Virus record (IMG/VR): IMGVR_UViG_3300006033_000024
Location: 1-64,000 of that record
Direction: 5' to 3' (one strand)
DNA length: 64,000 bases
DNA from: a virus
Numbering within the stretch: position 1 is the first letter of the stretch; the number at the start of each line of letters is the position of its first letter. Positions 28,001 through 35,226 of this stretch are shown piece after piece. Position numbers and translations under genes: made by a program. The notes beneath the pieces were generated by a model. The model saw only the letters and a program-made list of their open reading frames with translations. It was not told where the DNA came from and did no database searches.

Positions 28001-28209
28001 TCCGAAGCGTGAATGTATTTTAATCCCGCTTTTTCGATTGCCTGTTTCTTTGAAAACCATCCGAATAGATTTCCATGTTCAGAAAACGCCATTGCGCCCA
28101 TGCCTAAATTTTTGGCGTATTGGATATAATCGTCAAACTTTGTTACCGAATCGCAACCCGAAACAAGGGACAAATCGGAATGAAGATGATATGGCGTATA
28201 ATTTCCCAA
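25030..28209 (-). CDS. DNA polymerase III alpha subunit, DnaE type
   Basis: 1059 aa, TTG start after AGAGGTGGTAG. An N-terminal PHP domain (HLHSDLS at about 8-14, MAFSEHGNLFG) is followed by the C-family polymerase core: GVGRGSVNGSF (about 355) and the catalytic Asp pair in LADIDTDYG, then HPSGVLLSD, DILGLDNIAVI and FQWNSPMGT. The helix-hairpin-helix and beta-binding region follow. SPbeta-like phages carry a similar polymerase. It is the phage replicase. Confidence 0.95.
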   Translation of the reverse strand: MGNYTPYHLHSDLSLVSGCDSVTKFDDYIQYAKNLGMGAMAFSEHGNLFGWFSKKQAIEKAGLKYIHASEVYVTESLDEKIRDNYHLILIAKNYQGFLELNRLVSKSFNREDGHYYYSPRITFKELFGISDNLILTTACIGGVLGRGSAELQQSMLDYMSANADRCFLEIQHHNVDKQKEYNLRMIEYSKQYGIPLIAGSDTHSLNEKHAEGRVMLQRAKKVFFDDEEGWDLTFKTYDELLDAYAKQGVVDSFIYIDAIENTNRMADMVETFTIDRSNKYPQIYDNPIERFREEVEAAIKLHPTIHKVHTQAKIREVVDTEFDAYVKTGAHEFMLLENYKLQWERANNIHRGVGRGSVNGSFIAYVLGITKMDSIKFDLNFFRFINPDRVSLADIDTDYGSEDRDKVKGFILKDKMNLSNLRSSEIITFNTLALKGSIKDIGRALEMPLDVTDAISNEVEEDENQQQFIDPKWREKYPILFYYVDIVQGTIVSIGSHPSGVLLSDLDIEETIGMCSVAQSDYPVSMLDMKELDALNYVKMDILGLDNIAVINDTCALAGIPLITPDNIDLEDEKVWNSIHSDTAAIFQWNSPMGTQYMNKFFSETTLQRAKEQNAQFSYLKWFSFANGALRPGCASFRDEIAEGKIYDNGMPEINQFFSDTLGRCVFQEQVMKFLTTFCGYSGSEADNVRRAVSKKKGTDKLLPEIERRFVDFVHKKYGYEKDYAHEVIQSFLKVVEDASSYMFSSNHSDAYSYIGYACGYLRHYYPLEFITTALNVFRDKEAKTIEVTNYAAKHGIRVKRPKFRYSKSEYYMDRETNSVYKGLESIKYMNASVADEMQRFYGNKYPDFVALLRDLATTSINTKQLDILIKIGFFNEFGNVAELLQVNNYYAKYGSSKVIKKDTIEDEIIRSIIARNARETDRQYRIDGNIQEILAEIGQYILSLDLPDLSVAEKIQYQKEHLGYVDLSTGKLEDATKLVIVDITAMKTKDKKKIWAYKLETSSLGSGKRSELMLSSRVYDQNPIRKYDIIFTKVDWLEKQTSGKYVNWYLKSYRKVNS

Positions 28210-28227
28210 ACTACCACCTCTTTTCTT

Positions 28228-30231
28228 TTATTCTGGTGTGGCACCGAAAACTTCGGCACCGTCGTCTTTGATGTTGGCTACAATCGTTCTTGCCGTATCT
28301 TGATCATACTTTATGTTGCTTTCACGCTGCCAACGATACTTAAACTCTTGCTCGCTTTGATTGCTATACAATCGCATCGTGCGTTTATCATAATACAACT
28401 TGCACTTCTTATTTGCCATTCCAGTGGGACGGTCTTTAATGATCTTGATTTCGGTATTAAACCCTTCGGGGTCAGTATCAAGACGCGTTACCCAAATCAT
28501 ACGGTGGGATAAGTTCGCCAGTTCAGACGCACCGGAAACAGAATAAATCCCCGGCGTTTCACCCTTGGCAGGCTTCTTAGGATGCGCTACCAAAACCGTG
28601 AATACATTGTACTTGTTGGTAAATGCCAGTAGTTTCTTAATGAACTTTGTCTGGCTTTGGAAACGGTCTTCGCTTTCATCTTCATTCGTGTTGACCGTCA
28701 TCAAATTGTCGATCAAGAAGACGCGAATATTATAACGTTTATGGGCGTAAACCATTTCTTTAATGATCTCATCGCCAGAAGCAGATAACGTATCTTTATC
28801 GCTAAAGTAAATAATCTTATCATCATAGTATTCTTTAATGCGTTTCTTCGCCTGTTTCGTAATCGAATATCCGGCAGGATTCCCATCCTTTTGCCAACGT
28901 CGAATGTGATCGATACCGGCAAGTGGCTTTAGGATCCAGTTTAACAACTGGGGACTTCCAAGTTCACCGGAGAAGATCATGGGCTTATACCCTTGTTCCA
29001 TCGGCGACAAAACGCAAAGTTGATTGGCGAATACCGACTTGCCACTATTCGGTTCGCCGGATACAATCGTAAAGCATCCCATCAGATTTCCGTACAGGAT
29101 TTCATCTAACGAACGAAACCCAGTGGATATTTTTTCCATGTCTTCGATTTCAATATCATCAACCCTCATCAGAAACGAAAGTTTCTCATTGGGGATTGGT
29201 TCGGCATCTTTAACTAAACGACGAATCGTATCTTCGCCACATGCCATCAAAACGCTATTCGGATCTGCTTTTGTGACAACACCCTTGAAGTATTTTGACA
29301 CACGTTCGCGTGTTTCAGTATCTACTTTAACAATACTGCACTTGGCTTCGCCAAGACGCGTCACAACGTCTTTCGCCATTTTTTGACCCGGTTCATCATC
29401 GTCCGGGAAAATGATAAACTGCTCAACCTCTTCGAAGATTTCCCAGTTATGGTCGATCCATTCAAAGCTGTTGGCGCCATTCGGAACGGCGATGGTGTTT
29501 GAGAACCCTGCTTGGACGCAAGATAATCGGTCAACTAATCCTTCAACAATAATGACGGGGGAAGTCAAGTCAAGTCGATTCATCCCGTATGGGATGGGAC
29601 AATGGCTAACCGTTTCCCCATCAGATCGTTTGCTTTGCCAAAACCATTTCAGTTCATTCTTGTTATTGTGGGGATGTGAGATCCGATACTTTGTTCCCAA
29701 ATGCGTTCCGTCAATATCAATGAATTGGAACGCGATTTCACCCTTTGTCCCCTGCATAACATTACAGAAGTCCATCGTCTGTTTGTTGATTCCACGACGT
29801 TCCAAATATTGTTCAACGATCTTGCGATCATTAAACGGTTCGTCTTCCGGGTATTTATACCCCAACATACGTTCGGACTTTGACTTCTTACTTTCTTTAA
29901 TCGTTTTGGGCGACCACTTCTCGTATTTAAAGTCTTTATCGCTTTTTGACGCCTCTTCAAACAATCGGTTGACGGCATCAAAAAAGGTAAGATTATATTT
30001 CCACATGAAGTGATCTAATATATCGTAAGTTTTACCCGTTGCAAAACATTTAAACGTGTTGCCCTCTGGAAACCACTGCATTGACGCCGTCAATTCACGC
30101 TTAAAAATTGACTTTCCTTTTAATTTTTCGGGGTTCCAATCTTCTATCTTTAAGTCATCCGCTATTATATGCGCCGCTTTCGTGCCAATAGACATTTTGG
30201 CTTCTTGTATTTTATCTTGATCAAATAACAT
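28228..30231 (-). CDS. primase-helicase (TOPRIM plus DnaB-like)
   Basis: 667 aa. The N-terminal 110 residues resemble a primase nucleic-acid binding region. A TOPRIM domain at about 205-300 has VIIVEGLVDRLS and FPDDDEPGQKMA. The RecA-like helicase follows with Walker A GEPNSGKS (about 388) and Walker B FLIDNLMTV, then a DnaB-type LVAHPKKP segment. This is the T7 gp4 arrangement, primase and replicative helicase in one chain. It lies directly upstream of the polymerase in the operon. Confidence 0.93.
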   Translation of the reverse strand: MLFDQDKIQEAKMSIGTKAAHIIADDLKIEDWNPEKLKGKSIFKRELTASMQWFPEGNTFKCFATGKTYDILDHFMWKYNLTFFDAVNRLFEEASKSDKDFKYEKWSPKTIKESKKSKSERMLGYKYPEDEPFNDRKIVEQYLERRGINKQTMDFCNVMQGTKGEIAFQFIDIDGTHLGTKYRISHPHNNKNELKWFWQSKRSDGETVSHCPIPYGMNRLDLTSPVIIVEGLVDRLSCVQAGFSNTIAVPNGANSFEWIDHNWEIFEEVEQFIIFPDDDEPGQKMAKDVVTRLGEAKCSIVKVDTETRERVSKYFKGVVTKADPNSVLMACGEDTIRRLVKDAEPIPNEKLSFLMRVDDIEIEDMEKISTGFRSLDEILYGNLMGCFTIVSGEPNSGKSVFANQLCVLSPMEQGYKPMIFSGELGSPQLLNWILKPLAGIDHIRRWQKDGNPAGYSITKQAKKRIKEYYDDKIIYFSDKDTLSASGDEIIKEMVYAHKRYNIRVFLIDNLMTVNTNEDESEDRFQSQTKFIKKLLAFTNKYNVFTVLVAHPKKPAKGETPGIYSVSGASELANLSHRMIWVTRLDTDPEGFNTEIKIIKDRPTGMANKKCKLYYDKRTMRLYSNQSEQEFKYRWQRESNIKYDQDTARTIVANIKDDGAEVFGATPE

Positions 30232-30261
30232 GACGCACCTCTTTCAAATTAAACACCTATT

Positions 30262-30918
30262 TCATTTTTGTTTGGCAGGTTTTGGACTTCTTCGCCGCCT
30301 ATCAAACTCGCCAGACAATATAGCATCAACAATTTTTTCTGGCGTATATCCAAGAGACAATTTTTTATGTACATACCAATACTCAACATTAAAATGTCGG
30401 CAAAAATCTGCCACAGTATATTTTTGATTACCAAAAACAATGATTCTATTATTTCTTCGGTTATTGTTTTGCACAGTAAGAGTTACCCATCTGCAATTAT
30501 TCGGACTGTAATCACCGTCCGTATCAATTCTGTCAATAGTCAAATCATTCTCGTAGCCGTTGTTCGCAGCCCAGTCAAAAAAGTTTTTGCGATCCAACCA
30601 TTCATCGCATATTTTAATTCCACGACCACCATAGTTGTGATATTCTTTGCAACTATGCGCATAACATCTTTTCCTCATATTATCGTAGGTTTGATACAAC
30701 CTTGATTGTCTCAGGCCGTGTGTAACAAAAGTGTCATATAATAAACAACCACAACTTCTAACCCAACTTCTTCTCAAGTCACACGTAGTAACTTCTTTGT
30801 GACCACCACAATCACAATCGCATAGCCATATTGCATTGCCATTCTTATCAGAATGTAGATATTTAATAGCTGTAAGTTTGCCAAATTTTTGTCCGGTTAA
30901 ATCAATCCGCTTGACCAT
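30262..30918 (-). CDS. HNH endonuclease (free-standing homing type)
   Basis: 218 aa. A Zn-like N-terminal part (GQKFGKLTAIKY, CDCDCGG, SCGCL) is followed by the HNH core YNNYGGRGIKI-like motif (here YHNYGGRGIKICDEW), NGYENDLTIDRID and NCRWVT, and a C-terminal NUMOD-like DNA binding part (YTVADFCRHFN). Such genes insert themselves between essential phage genes. It separates the primase-helicase from the nuclease gene. Confidence 0.9.
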   Translation of the reverse strand: MVKRIDLTGQKFGKLTAIKYLHSDKNGNAIWLCDCDCGGHKEVTTCDLRRSWVRSCGCLLYDTFVTHGLRQSRLYQTYDNMRKRCYAHSCKEYHNYGGRGIKICDEWLDRKNFFDWAANNGYENDLTIDRIDTDGDYSPNNCRWVTLTVQNNNRRNNRIIVFGNQKYTVADFCRHFNVEYWYVHKKLSLGYTPEKIVDAILSGEFDRRRRSPKPAKQK

Positions 30919-30927
30919 ATGCTCCTC

Positions 30928-31734
30928 CTAATACTTCGTCATCAATTCCTGTTCGCGATACATGCAATCAAATGGCATTGCCGAACAGATTTCCCTACAA
31001 AAGAAACGCTTATTCTTTTCGTCCGACTGGTTGCGCGCAAGATCCACGGACATTGGATATTCTTCTGCCGATTCGATGCGTTCAATGACATCAAACAACC
31101 AAACGATCGCCTCTTCCAACTTGGATTCATCGAAGATTTCTTCAACCATATCGTCCTTACGGAATAGATGTAGGTTTATCTTGGTCGGATACTTGCCATA
31201 CTCTTTCTTAATATATAACGAATATAAATACAATTGTCTAAAATACTCGTTCTTTTCTTTCTTAGATTTAAAGCCACTCTTACTCTTGTAATCATAGATC
31301 ATCAAATCGTCGCCCTGCATCGCAAGACGGTCAATGATTCCGGTAAATCGAATCTCCTTGCCATTATGCTCAATATCAATTTCAAACTTCTTTTCAACTT
31401 CTTTGGTCGGTTCGGTAAACCCTGCGAAGTTCTGAAAGAAACTTAGCCCTTCCATGAAGTATTTCTCATCTAACGGCGTTTTCAAAAAAGGCATAACAGG
31501 AAACGGAAGGGTTACGTTGTTCGCGTAACCCTCCTCGTAAATAGACGCCATTTCGAAGATGGCAATCTCGCCCTTTGCGTATCGCTCAAAGATTTCATGG
31601 CAGAACTTGCCATATTGAGAAAACACATTGGGTTGATCCTTTATTTTTTTAACGTATTTGAGATAATACAACCATGGGCAAGATTCAAACAGACTGACAC
31701 GGCTATATGACCATGTGTTCTTGCCCGTTGCCAT
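30928..31734 (-). CDS. PD-(D/E)XK exonuclease, Cas4/RecB-like
   Basis: 268 aa. Begins WSYSRVSLFESCPWLYYLKYV, the usual start of PDDEXK_1 nucleases. Core residues: HEIFERY, then GIIDRLAMQGDDLMIYDYKSKS with Asp and the Asp-Tyr-Lys pair. C-terminal Cys residues (FCREICSAMPFDC) could bind an Fe-S cluster together with CP near the N-terminus, as in Cas4/AddB families. It overlaps no neighbour but its ATG directly follows the SSB stop. Confidence 0.88.
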   Translation of the reverse strand: MATGKNTWSYSRVSLFESCPWLYYLKYVKKIKDQPNVFSQYGKFCHEIFERYAKGEIAIFEMASIYEEGYANNVTLPFPVMPFLKTPLDEKYFMEGLSFFQNFAGFTEPTKEVEKKFEIDIEHNGKEIRFTGIIDRLAMQGDDLMIYDYKSKSGFKSKKEKNEYFRQLYLYSLYIKKEYGKYPTKINLHLFRKDDMVEEIFDESKLEEAIVWLFDVIERIESAEEYPMSVDLARNQSDEKNKRFFCREICSAMPFDCMYREQELMTKY

Positions 31735-32208
31735 TTAGAACGGCAAGTCGTCACTATTGATGTCTAACAAAGGCCCAGTATTAGTCGAATCACCCTCGTC
31801 GGAAGGTGCCAACGCCGCCGGTTGATTGGACGGTTTCGATTGTGCGCGTGTGGTCGGTTTTGCCGAATGATCCGGCGCACTACCGGCGTTTCCACTGGTG
31901 GTAATGGCTTTAACTTCATCAACCAAGAACTTTGTAGATGTTACCGTATGTCCGTCTTTTTCGTATTTTTCAACACGGGCGCGGGCACTGACAATAATCA
32001 GATCGCCTTTTTTGGCGTACTTGCCAAGATAGTTTGCCGAATGATTCCATGCAGCAAAGTTAAGGAAAGTAACGATGTCGTCCTTATCCTTGCCTGCATA
32101 TTCGTTGATAGCGATCGAAAAGTTACATACTTCCGATTCGCCAGCTTTGCGGATTTCGGGGTCGGCAGTTAACCGACCGATGAATGAACAACTGTTATTT
32201 AGTCCCAT
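31735..32208 (-). CDS. ssb: single-stranded DNA-binding protein
   Basis: 157 aa. An OB fold begins CSFIGRLTADPEIRK and continues with VCNFSIAIN and FLNFAAWNHSANYLGKYAKKGD. A Gln/Pro/Ala-rich linker leads to an acidic tip DINSDDLPF, the tail through which SSB recruits partners. It protects ssDNA during phage replication and recombination; the neighbours are the nuclease and the Sak4-like ATPase. Confidence 0.95.
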   Translation of the reverse strand: MGLNNSCSFIGRLTADPEIRKAGESEVCNFSIAINEYAGKDKDDIVTFLNFAAWNHSANYLGKYAKKGDLIIVSARARVEKYEKDGHTVTSTKFLVDEVKAITTSGNAGSAPDHSAKPTTRAQSKPSNQPAALAPSDEGDSTNTGPLLDINSDDLPF

Positions 32209-32211
32209 GTT

Positions 32212-33213
32212 TTACTCTCCTTTTTGGGGAACGATTTCTTCAAGTTCCTTGATTAAATTCGTTAATGCTTCTGGATCTGTAACCGACAACGGGTTTCCAC
32301 CGGATTGCGGCGCGTGTTTGACGACCAACCCAACGGCTTGGTCACGGACTTCTTTGGATACGCCAGACGCTAACTTGCATAATCCCAACGCTTTTTGTTG
32401 CAACGCAGGAATATCAAATTCGACTTCACTTGCCTTACGGACGGCGACTGTTTTTTCAACAGTGGATTCTGGTGCTTGCAAACGCCATTTCTGCAATTGA
32501 CGTCCATGTTTCGGTTCGATGATGAACGATTGTTGATCGAACAATCCTGTACGGTCTTTGGCGCCAAACGCCGTATGGTCACTGTCAATTTCAAGGAATG
32601 TCGTGAATTCAAATTCAAGACCTTCGCGGAAAATAGGTGCCAACCCGATCTTACGAACGGTCGTCTTGCCGTTGCCGTCTTTTTCTTGGACGTATTCGGT
32701 TTTAGCGCGGGTCGTAACGATAACGTGCAAATGACTTTGCAACATTCTATCGACCAACCGATTGTGCTTCGGCGTAATATCTCTCCACGCCGTGTAGCTG
32801 TTGCCGGAACGTTTCGCGGCAGCGCCCTGTTGATCTAACAACCCACCCTCACCAGTCCAAGCGTGGCTTAAACTATCAATGACAATGGCTAACAGCCCTG
32901 CATCTTCGCAAATATCAATGCCATCCGTATACTTTTCCGGTGTAAAGGGAGGTTCAATATCGATCGAATTGTATTCCCCAATTGTAACCCCATGGATTTT
33001 ACGTCCTACATACAAACTGCCCGATCCGTTTTCGGTATCAATGACGGCAATTTTATTCCAAATCTCTTCGTCCGTCCACTTGGGATTTTCTTCTTTGATC
33101 ATGCCATAGGCTAACAATAACGCAGATAACGTTTTGCCAGATCCAGATGCACCAGATAATCCAATCTTTAGAAATGCCCGCGATCTAGCCGCCTTTTTTA
33201 ATACTACACTCAT
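32212..33213 (-). CDS. Sak4-like RecA-fold recombinase ATPase
   Basis: 333 aa. Walker A GASGSGKT at about residue 23; Walker B LLAIVIDSLSHAW at about 108; then HLHVIVTTRAKTEYV and RKIGLAPIFREGLEFE, typical of the phage AAA_24 / Sak4 annealase-ATPase family. An extra C-terminal helical domain of about 85 residues follows. Sak4 proteins work with SSB in phage recombination, and here the SSB gene is next. Confidence 0.88.
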   Translation of the reverse strand: MSVVLKKAARSRAFLKIGLSGASGSGKTLSALLLAYGMIKEENPKWTDEEIWNKIAVIDTENGSGSLYVGRKIHGVTIGEYNSIDIEPPFTPEKYTDGIDICEDAGLLAIVIDSLSHAWTGEGGLLDQQGAAAKRSGNSYTAWRDITPKHNRLVDRMLQSHLHVIVTTRAKTEYVQEKDGNGKTTVRKIGLAPIFREGLEFEFTTFLEIDSDHTAFGAKDRTGLFDQQSFIIEPKHGRQLQKWRLQAPESTVEKTVAVRKASEVEFDIPALQQKALGLCKLASGVSKEVRDQAVGLVVKHAPQSGGNPLSVTDPEALTNLIKELEEIVPQKGE

Positions 33214-33234
33214 GTTTTTCTTGTTCCTCCGTTT

Positions 33235-33498
33235 TTAATCCGTAAACACTGCGTCTTCTAATAATTCGTCGTCTTCTGCATCACTTTCGGCTTTTCCTCT
33301 AGGATCCAAGTAGATCGCTAAATCACTTGGGTTCTTGCCTTCAAGAATACCAAGGGCAATGCAAAACGGTGTTTCATCGTCCGTTTCGCCATCGGGGACT
33401 ACTTCATCTTCAAAATAATGTCTCAAATTCTGAAATAATTGCTTTGCAACTTGAATATCAATGGTAAGTTGCGTAGACTTAGATGTGGTAAGTTTCAT
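33235..33498 (-). CDS. 87-aa acidic protein at start of recombination operon
   Basis: ATG after GAGGAGG. The sequence (starts MKLTTSKSTQLTIDIQ, ends LLEDAVFTD) is strongly acidic, with a DEVVPDGETDDET segment. No family recognised. Because it has its own consensus promoter and precedes the Sak4-like ATPase and SSB, it is the first gene of the replication-recombination transcript. Confidence 0.75.
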   Translation of the reverse strand: MKLTTSKSTQLTIDIQVAKQLFQNLRHYFEDEVVPDGETDDETPFCIALGILEGKNPSDLAIYLDPRGKAESDAEDDELLEDAVFTD

Positions 33499-33515
33499 TT
33501 ATTTCCTCCTCACAC

Positions 33516-33544
33516 ATTATACACTTAAAATCGTTCGGTGTCAA
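33516..33544 (-). promoter_or_regulatory. consensus sigma-A promoter
   Basis: On the - strand TTGACA, a 17-base spacer, then TATAAT; both boxes are perfect. It drives 33235-33498 and probably the replication operon down to 24378. It overlaps the 3' end of the 33525-33674 gene. Confidence 0.92.
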
Positions 33545-33674
33545 CAGCCTTTCGTTTCCGATCATATTTTTTCCGGTTCTTGAAGACGTGACCCGATTTC
33601 TTTGTCCAGTTATGATACGTCGTCAGTTCTCGTTGTGACATGCCAGTTCTCGTTAATTTAGGTTTCATTTTCAT
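33525..33674 (-). CDS. 49-aa basic protein
   Basis: ATG after AGGGGGTTAATCACC. The product (starts MKMKPKLTRTGMSQREL, ends VDTERF) is rich in Lys and Arg, including KNRKKYDRKRK, so it may bind nucleic acid. Its leader is 88-nt element copy C in the sense direction, as copy A precedes the small gene at 2752. Confidence 0.6.
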   Translation of the reverse strand: MKMKPKLTRTGMSQRELTTYHNWTKKSGHVFKNRKKYDRKRKAVDTERF

Positions 33675-33695
33675 GGTGATTAACCCCCTTAAAGT

Positions 33696-33783
33696 TGTTT
33701 GTGGCTTTCTGTACGAATGTACAAGCGACGTTTGACGTTAGGTAGGGTATTTATACCTACCAAGATTTACGCACGTCCTACAC
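33696..33783 (-). repeat. 88-nt structured element, copy C
   Basis: Read on the - strand it matches copy A at both ends and in spacing: GTGTAGGACG, GCGTAAAT at positions 12-19, AGCCACAAACA at 78-88. It holds a strong hairpin GGTAGG/CCTACC around a TATAAATA centre and TGTAC/GTACA with loop ATTC. Its first bases include the TAG stop of the 33778-33981 gene. Confidence 0.8.
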
Positions 33784-33981
33784 ACTATTTTTTAATAATA
33801 ACGGACGGACACGGTAGATTGTTCCATCTGCGGCGATAATACCTTTGGAATCATTTCCAATTGCGTTCTGATCTCCAATTTGACGATTGACGAAAGCATC
33901 AGCCTCGCGTTCGCTTGTATAGCACACATCCGAAATCTTATATCCGGTCGCGCACATGATCTCTACGATATAGATGTTCAT
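33778..33981 (-). CDS. 67-aa hypothetical protein
   Basis: The ATG at 33981 overlaps the stop of the upstream gene (ATGA) and is preferred to a start at 34011 on that ground. Product starts MNIYIVEIMCATGYKISDV, a beta-alpha pattern; the end is VRPLLLKNSV. No family recognised. Confidence 0.65.
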   Translation of the reverse strand: MNIYIVEIMCATGYKISDVCYTSEREADAFVNRQIGDQNAIGNDSKGIIAADGTIYRVRPLLLKNSV

Positions 33982-34277
33982 AGCGTTTTGACGTACTTGT
34001 ATTGTCGCCAATACTTCGCCGGATCCTTATGGTACAATTCCGTGATAACAAAGTCAAAGTCTAAATTTAATACGTCAATAAAGTCAGTATCAAATAATTC
34101 TGAGTAAGCCTTTTTCATACGCATAGGGAATGTGGTGCAGATCAAGTAATCAGCCACCTCTTTCAACGGTGCGTTAGACACATCGTGCATAGTAATTACT
34201 TGTAAAAGCAAGTCGTTATACCCCATATTACATAACTTTGCAATATATTTGAATTGCTTCTTTTGTCTTCGTGTCAT
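33978..34277 (-). CDS. 99-aa hypothetical protein
   Basis: ATG after AGGAGGACAAAAT. Helical, basic N-terminus (TRRQKKQFKYIAKLC), then acidic and aromatic C-terminal half with DTDFIDVLNLDFDFV. No family recognised. It follows the recombinase gene and overlaps the next gene by four bases. Confidence 0.72.
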   Translation of the reverse strand: MTRRQKKQFKYIAKLCNMGYNDLLLQVITMHDVSNAPLKEVADYLICTTFPMRMKKAYSELFDTDFIDVLNLDFDFVITELYHKDPAKYWRQYKYVKTL

Positions 34278-34288
34278 ATTTTGTCCTC

Positions 34289-35173
34289 CTACTGAAACAT
34301 TTTGTTCAGTTTTGTTGCTTCAATAATCATACGATCATCGGTATGTGCATAGCGTTGTGTGGTTGAAATATCGGAATGACCAAGTAAATCTTGAATCAAA
34401 CGGATGTCAACCCCGTTGCGCAACGCATTGGTCGCAAACGAATGTCTGAACAAATGGTTGTGAACGCGTTCCGGGTTTTTAATCCCTGCTTTGCGCGCTA
34501 AACTTTGAAGTTTACGGTTCATGGAATAATTGTCCAATTCCGTTCCTTCTCTACTTACTAAAAGATAGTCAAGTTTACTTTCGGGACGTTCAAAGTTGAA
34601 ATAACGATCAAACTCTGCCATCGTCATTGGAGGAATGAACTTCATCATTTCTTTGTTACCCTTGCCGATAACACGAACCTTGCCCCATACATTCCCATCT
34701 TCTTCAAATCGTTCGATGTCTTCATAACGCACATGCGCCAATTCGCTAAAACGCATGCCGGTGGATGCTAACCCCATTACGAACGCCCGGTCGAACGCCG
34801 AACGCGCAGCTTGGATGATCCGTTCTACTTCGTCGTCTTGTAGAAAATCCGTATAACGCCGACCGACTTTAACCAATTCCTTATCGGCAGGATTTTCATC
34901 CAAAGCCACTTTCAACGTCTTCATCAGAAACTCATAGAAAACTTTGATGGCCGTGATATAGGTGTTCATCGAACTATCTGAAACGCCATGATCATGCAAG
35001 TACGATTTGTAGTAAATGAAATCTTCCTTCGTAACTTCCGTCAACGGTTTGTCAACAAACTCTGCCAACTTACGCACACTACGTTCATAGTATTCGACCG
35101 TATTCGGCGATACCTTATCATTATTCAGTTTCTTTACAAATAACGCGATTTGTTTCTGGTTGATTTCTAACAT
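34289..35173 (-). CDS. tyrosine recombinase, XerC/D-like
   Basis: 294 aa. N-terminal SAM-like core-binding domain (TVEYYERSVRKLAEFV), then the catalytic domain with STGMRFSELAHVRYEDI (Arg), KVRVIGKGNKEMM (Lys turn), HLFRHSFATNAL (His, Arg), LLGHSDISTTQRYAHT (His and the Tyr nucleophile). All catalytic residues are present, so it should be active. It has its own strong promoter, unlike its neighbours. SPbeta's master regulator YopR also has this fold, so a DNA-binding regulator role is a second possibility. Confidence 0.93.
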   Translation of the reverse strand: MLEINQKQIALFVKKLNNDKVSPNTVEYYERSVRKLAEFVDKPLTEVTKEDFIYYKSYLHDHGVSDSSMNTYITAIKVFYEFLMKTLKVALDENPADKELVKVGRRYTDFLQDDEVERIIQAARSAFDRAFVMGLASTGMRFSELAHVRYEDIERFEEDGNVWGKVRVIGKGNKEMMKFIPPMTMAEFDRYFNFERPESKLDYLLVSREGTELDNYSMNRKLQSLARKAGIKNPERVHNHLFRHSFATNALRNGVDIRLIQDLLGHSDISTTQRYAHTDDRMIIEATKLNKMFQ

Positions 35174-35197
35174 AACTACCTCCTTGTTTATGTAGGT

Positions 35198-35226
35198 ATT
35201 ATATCATAATGTAGGGATTATGTCAA
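35198..35226 (-). promoter_or_regulatory. consensus sigma-A promoter of the XerC/D-like gene
   Basis: TTGACA, 17-base spacer, TATAAT on the - strand. The TGA stop of the kinase-sigma fusion lies within the -35 box. CCTACAT occurs twice, once in the spacer and once just after the -10 box, a possible direct-repeat operator. Confidence 0.92.

Noticed and set aside
29411-30013. 200-codon + strand ORF inside the primase-helicase
   Set aside because: Antisense shadow of a well-supported gene; no start signal.
34289-35173. Proof of lysogeny from two tyrosine recombinases
   Set aside because: No att core, repressor or excisionase is recognised in the window, and such recombinases also serve genome resolution or regulation.
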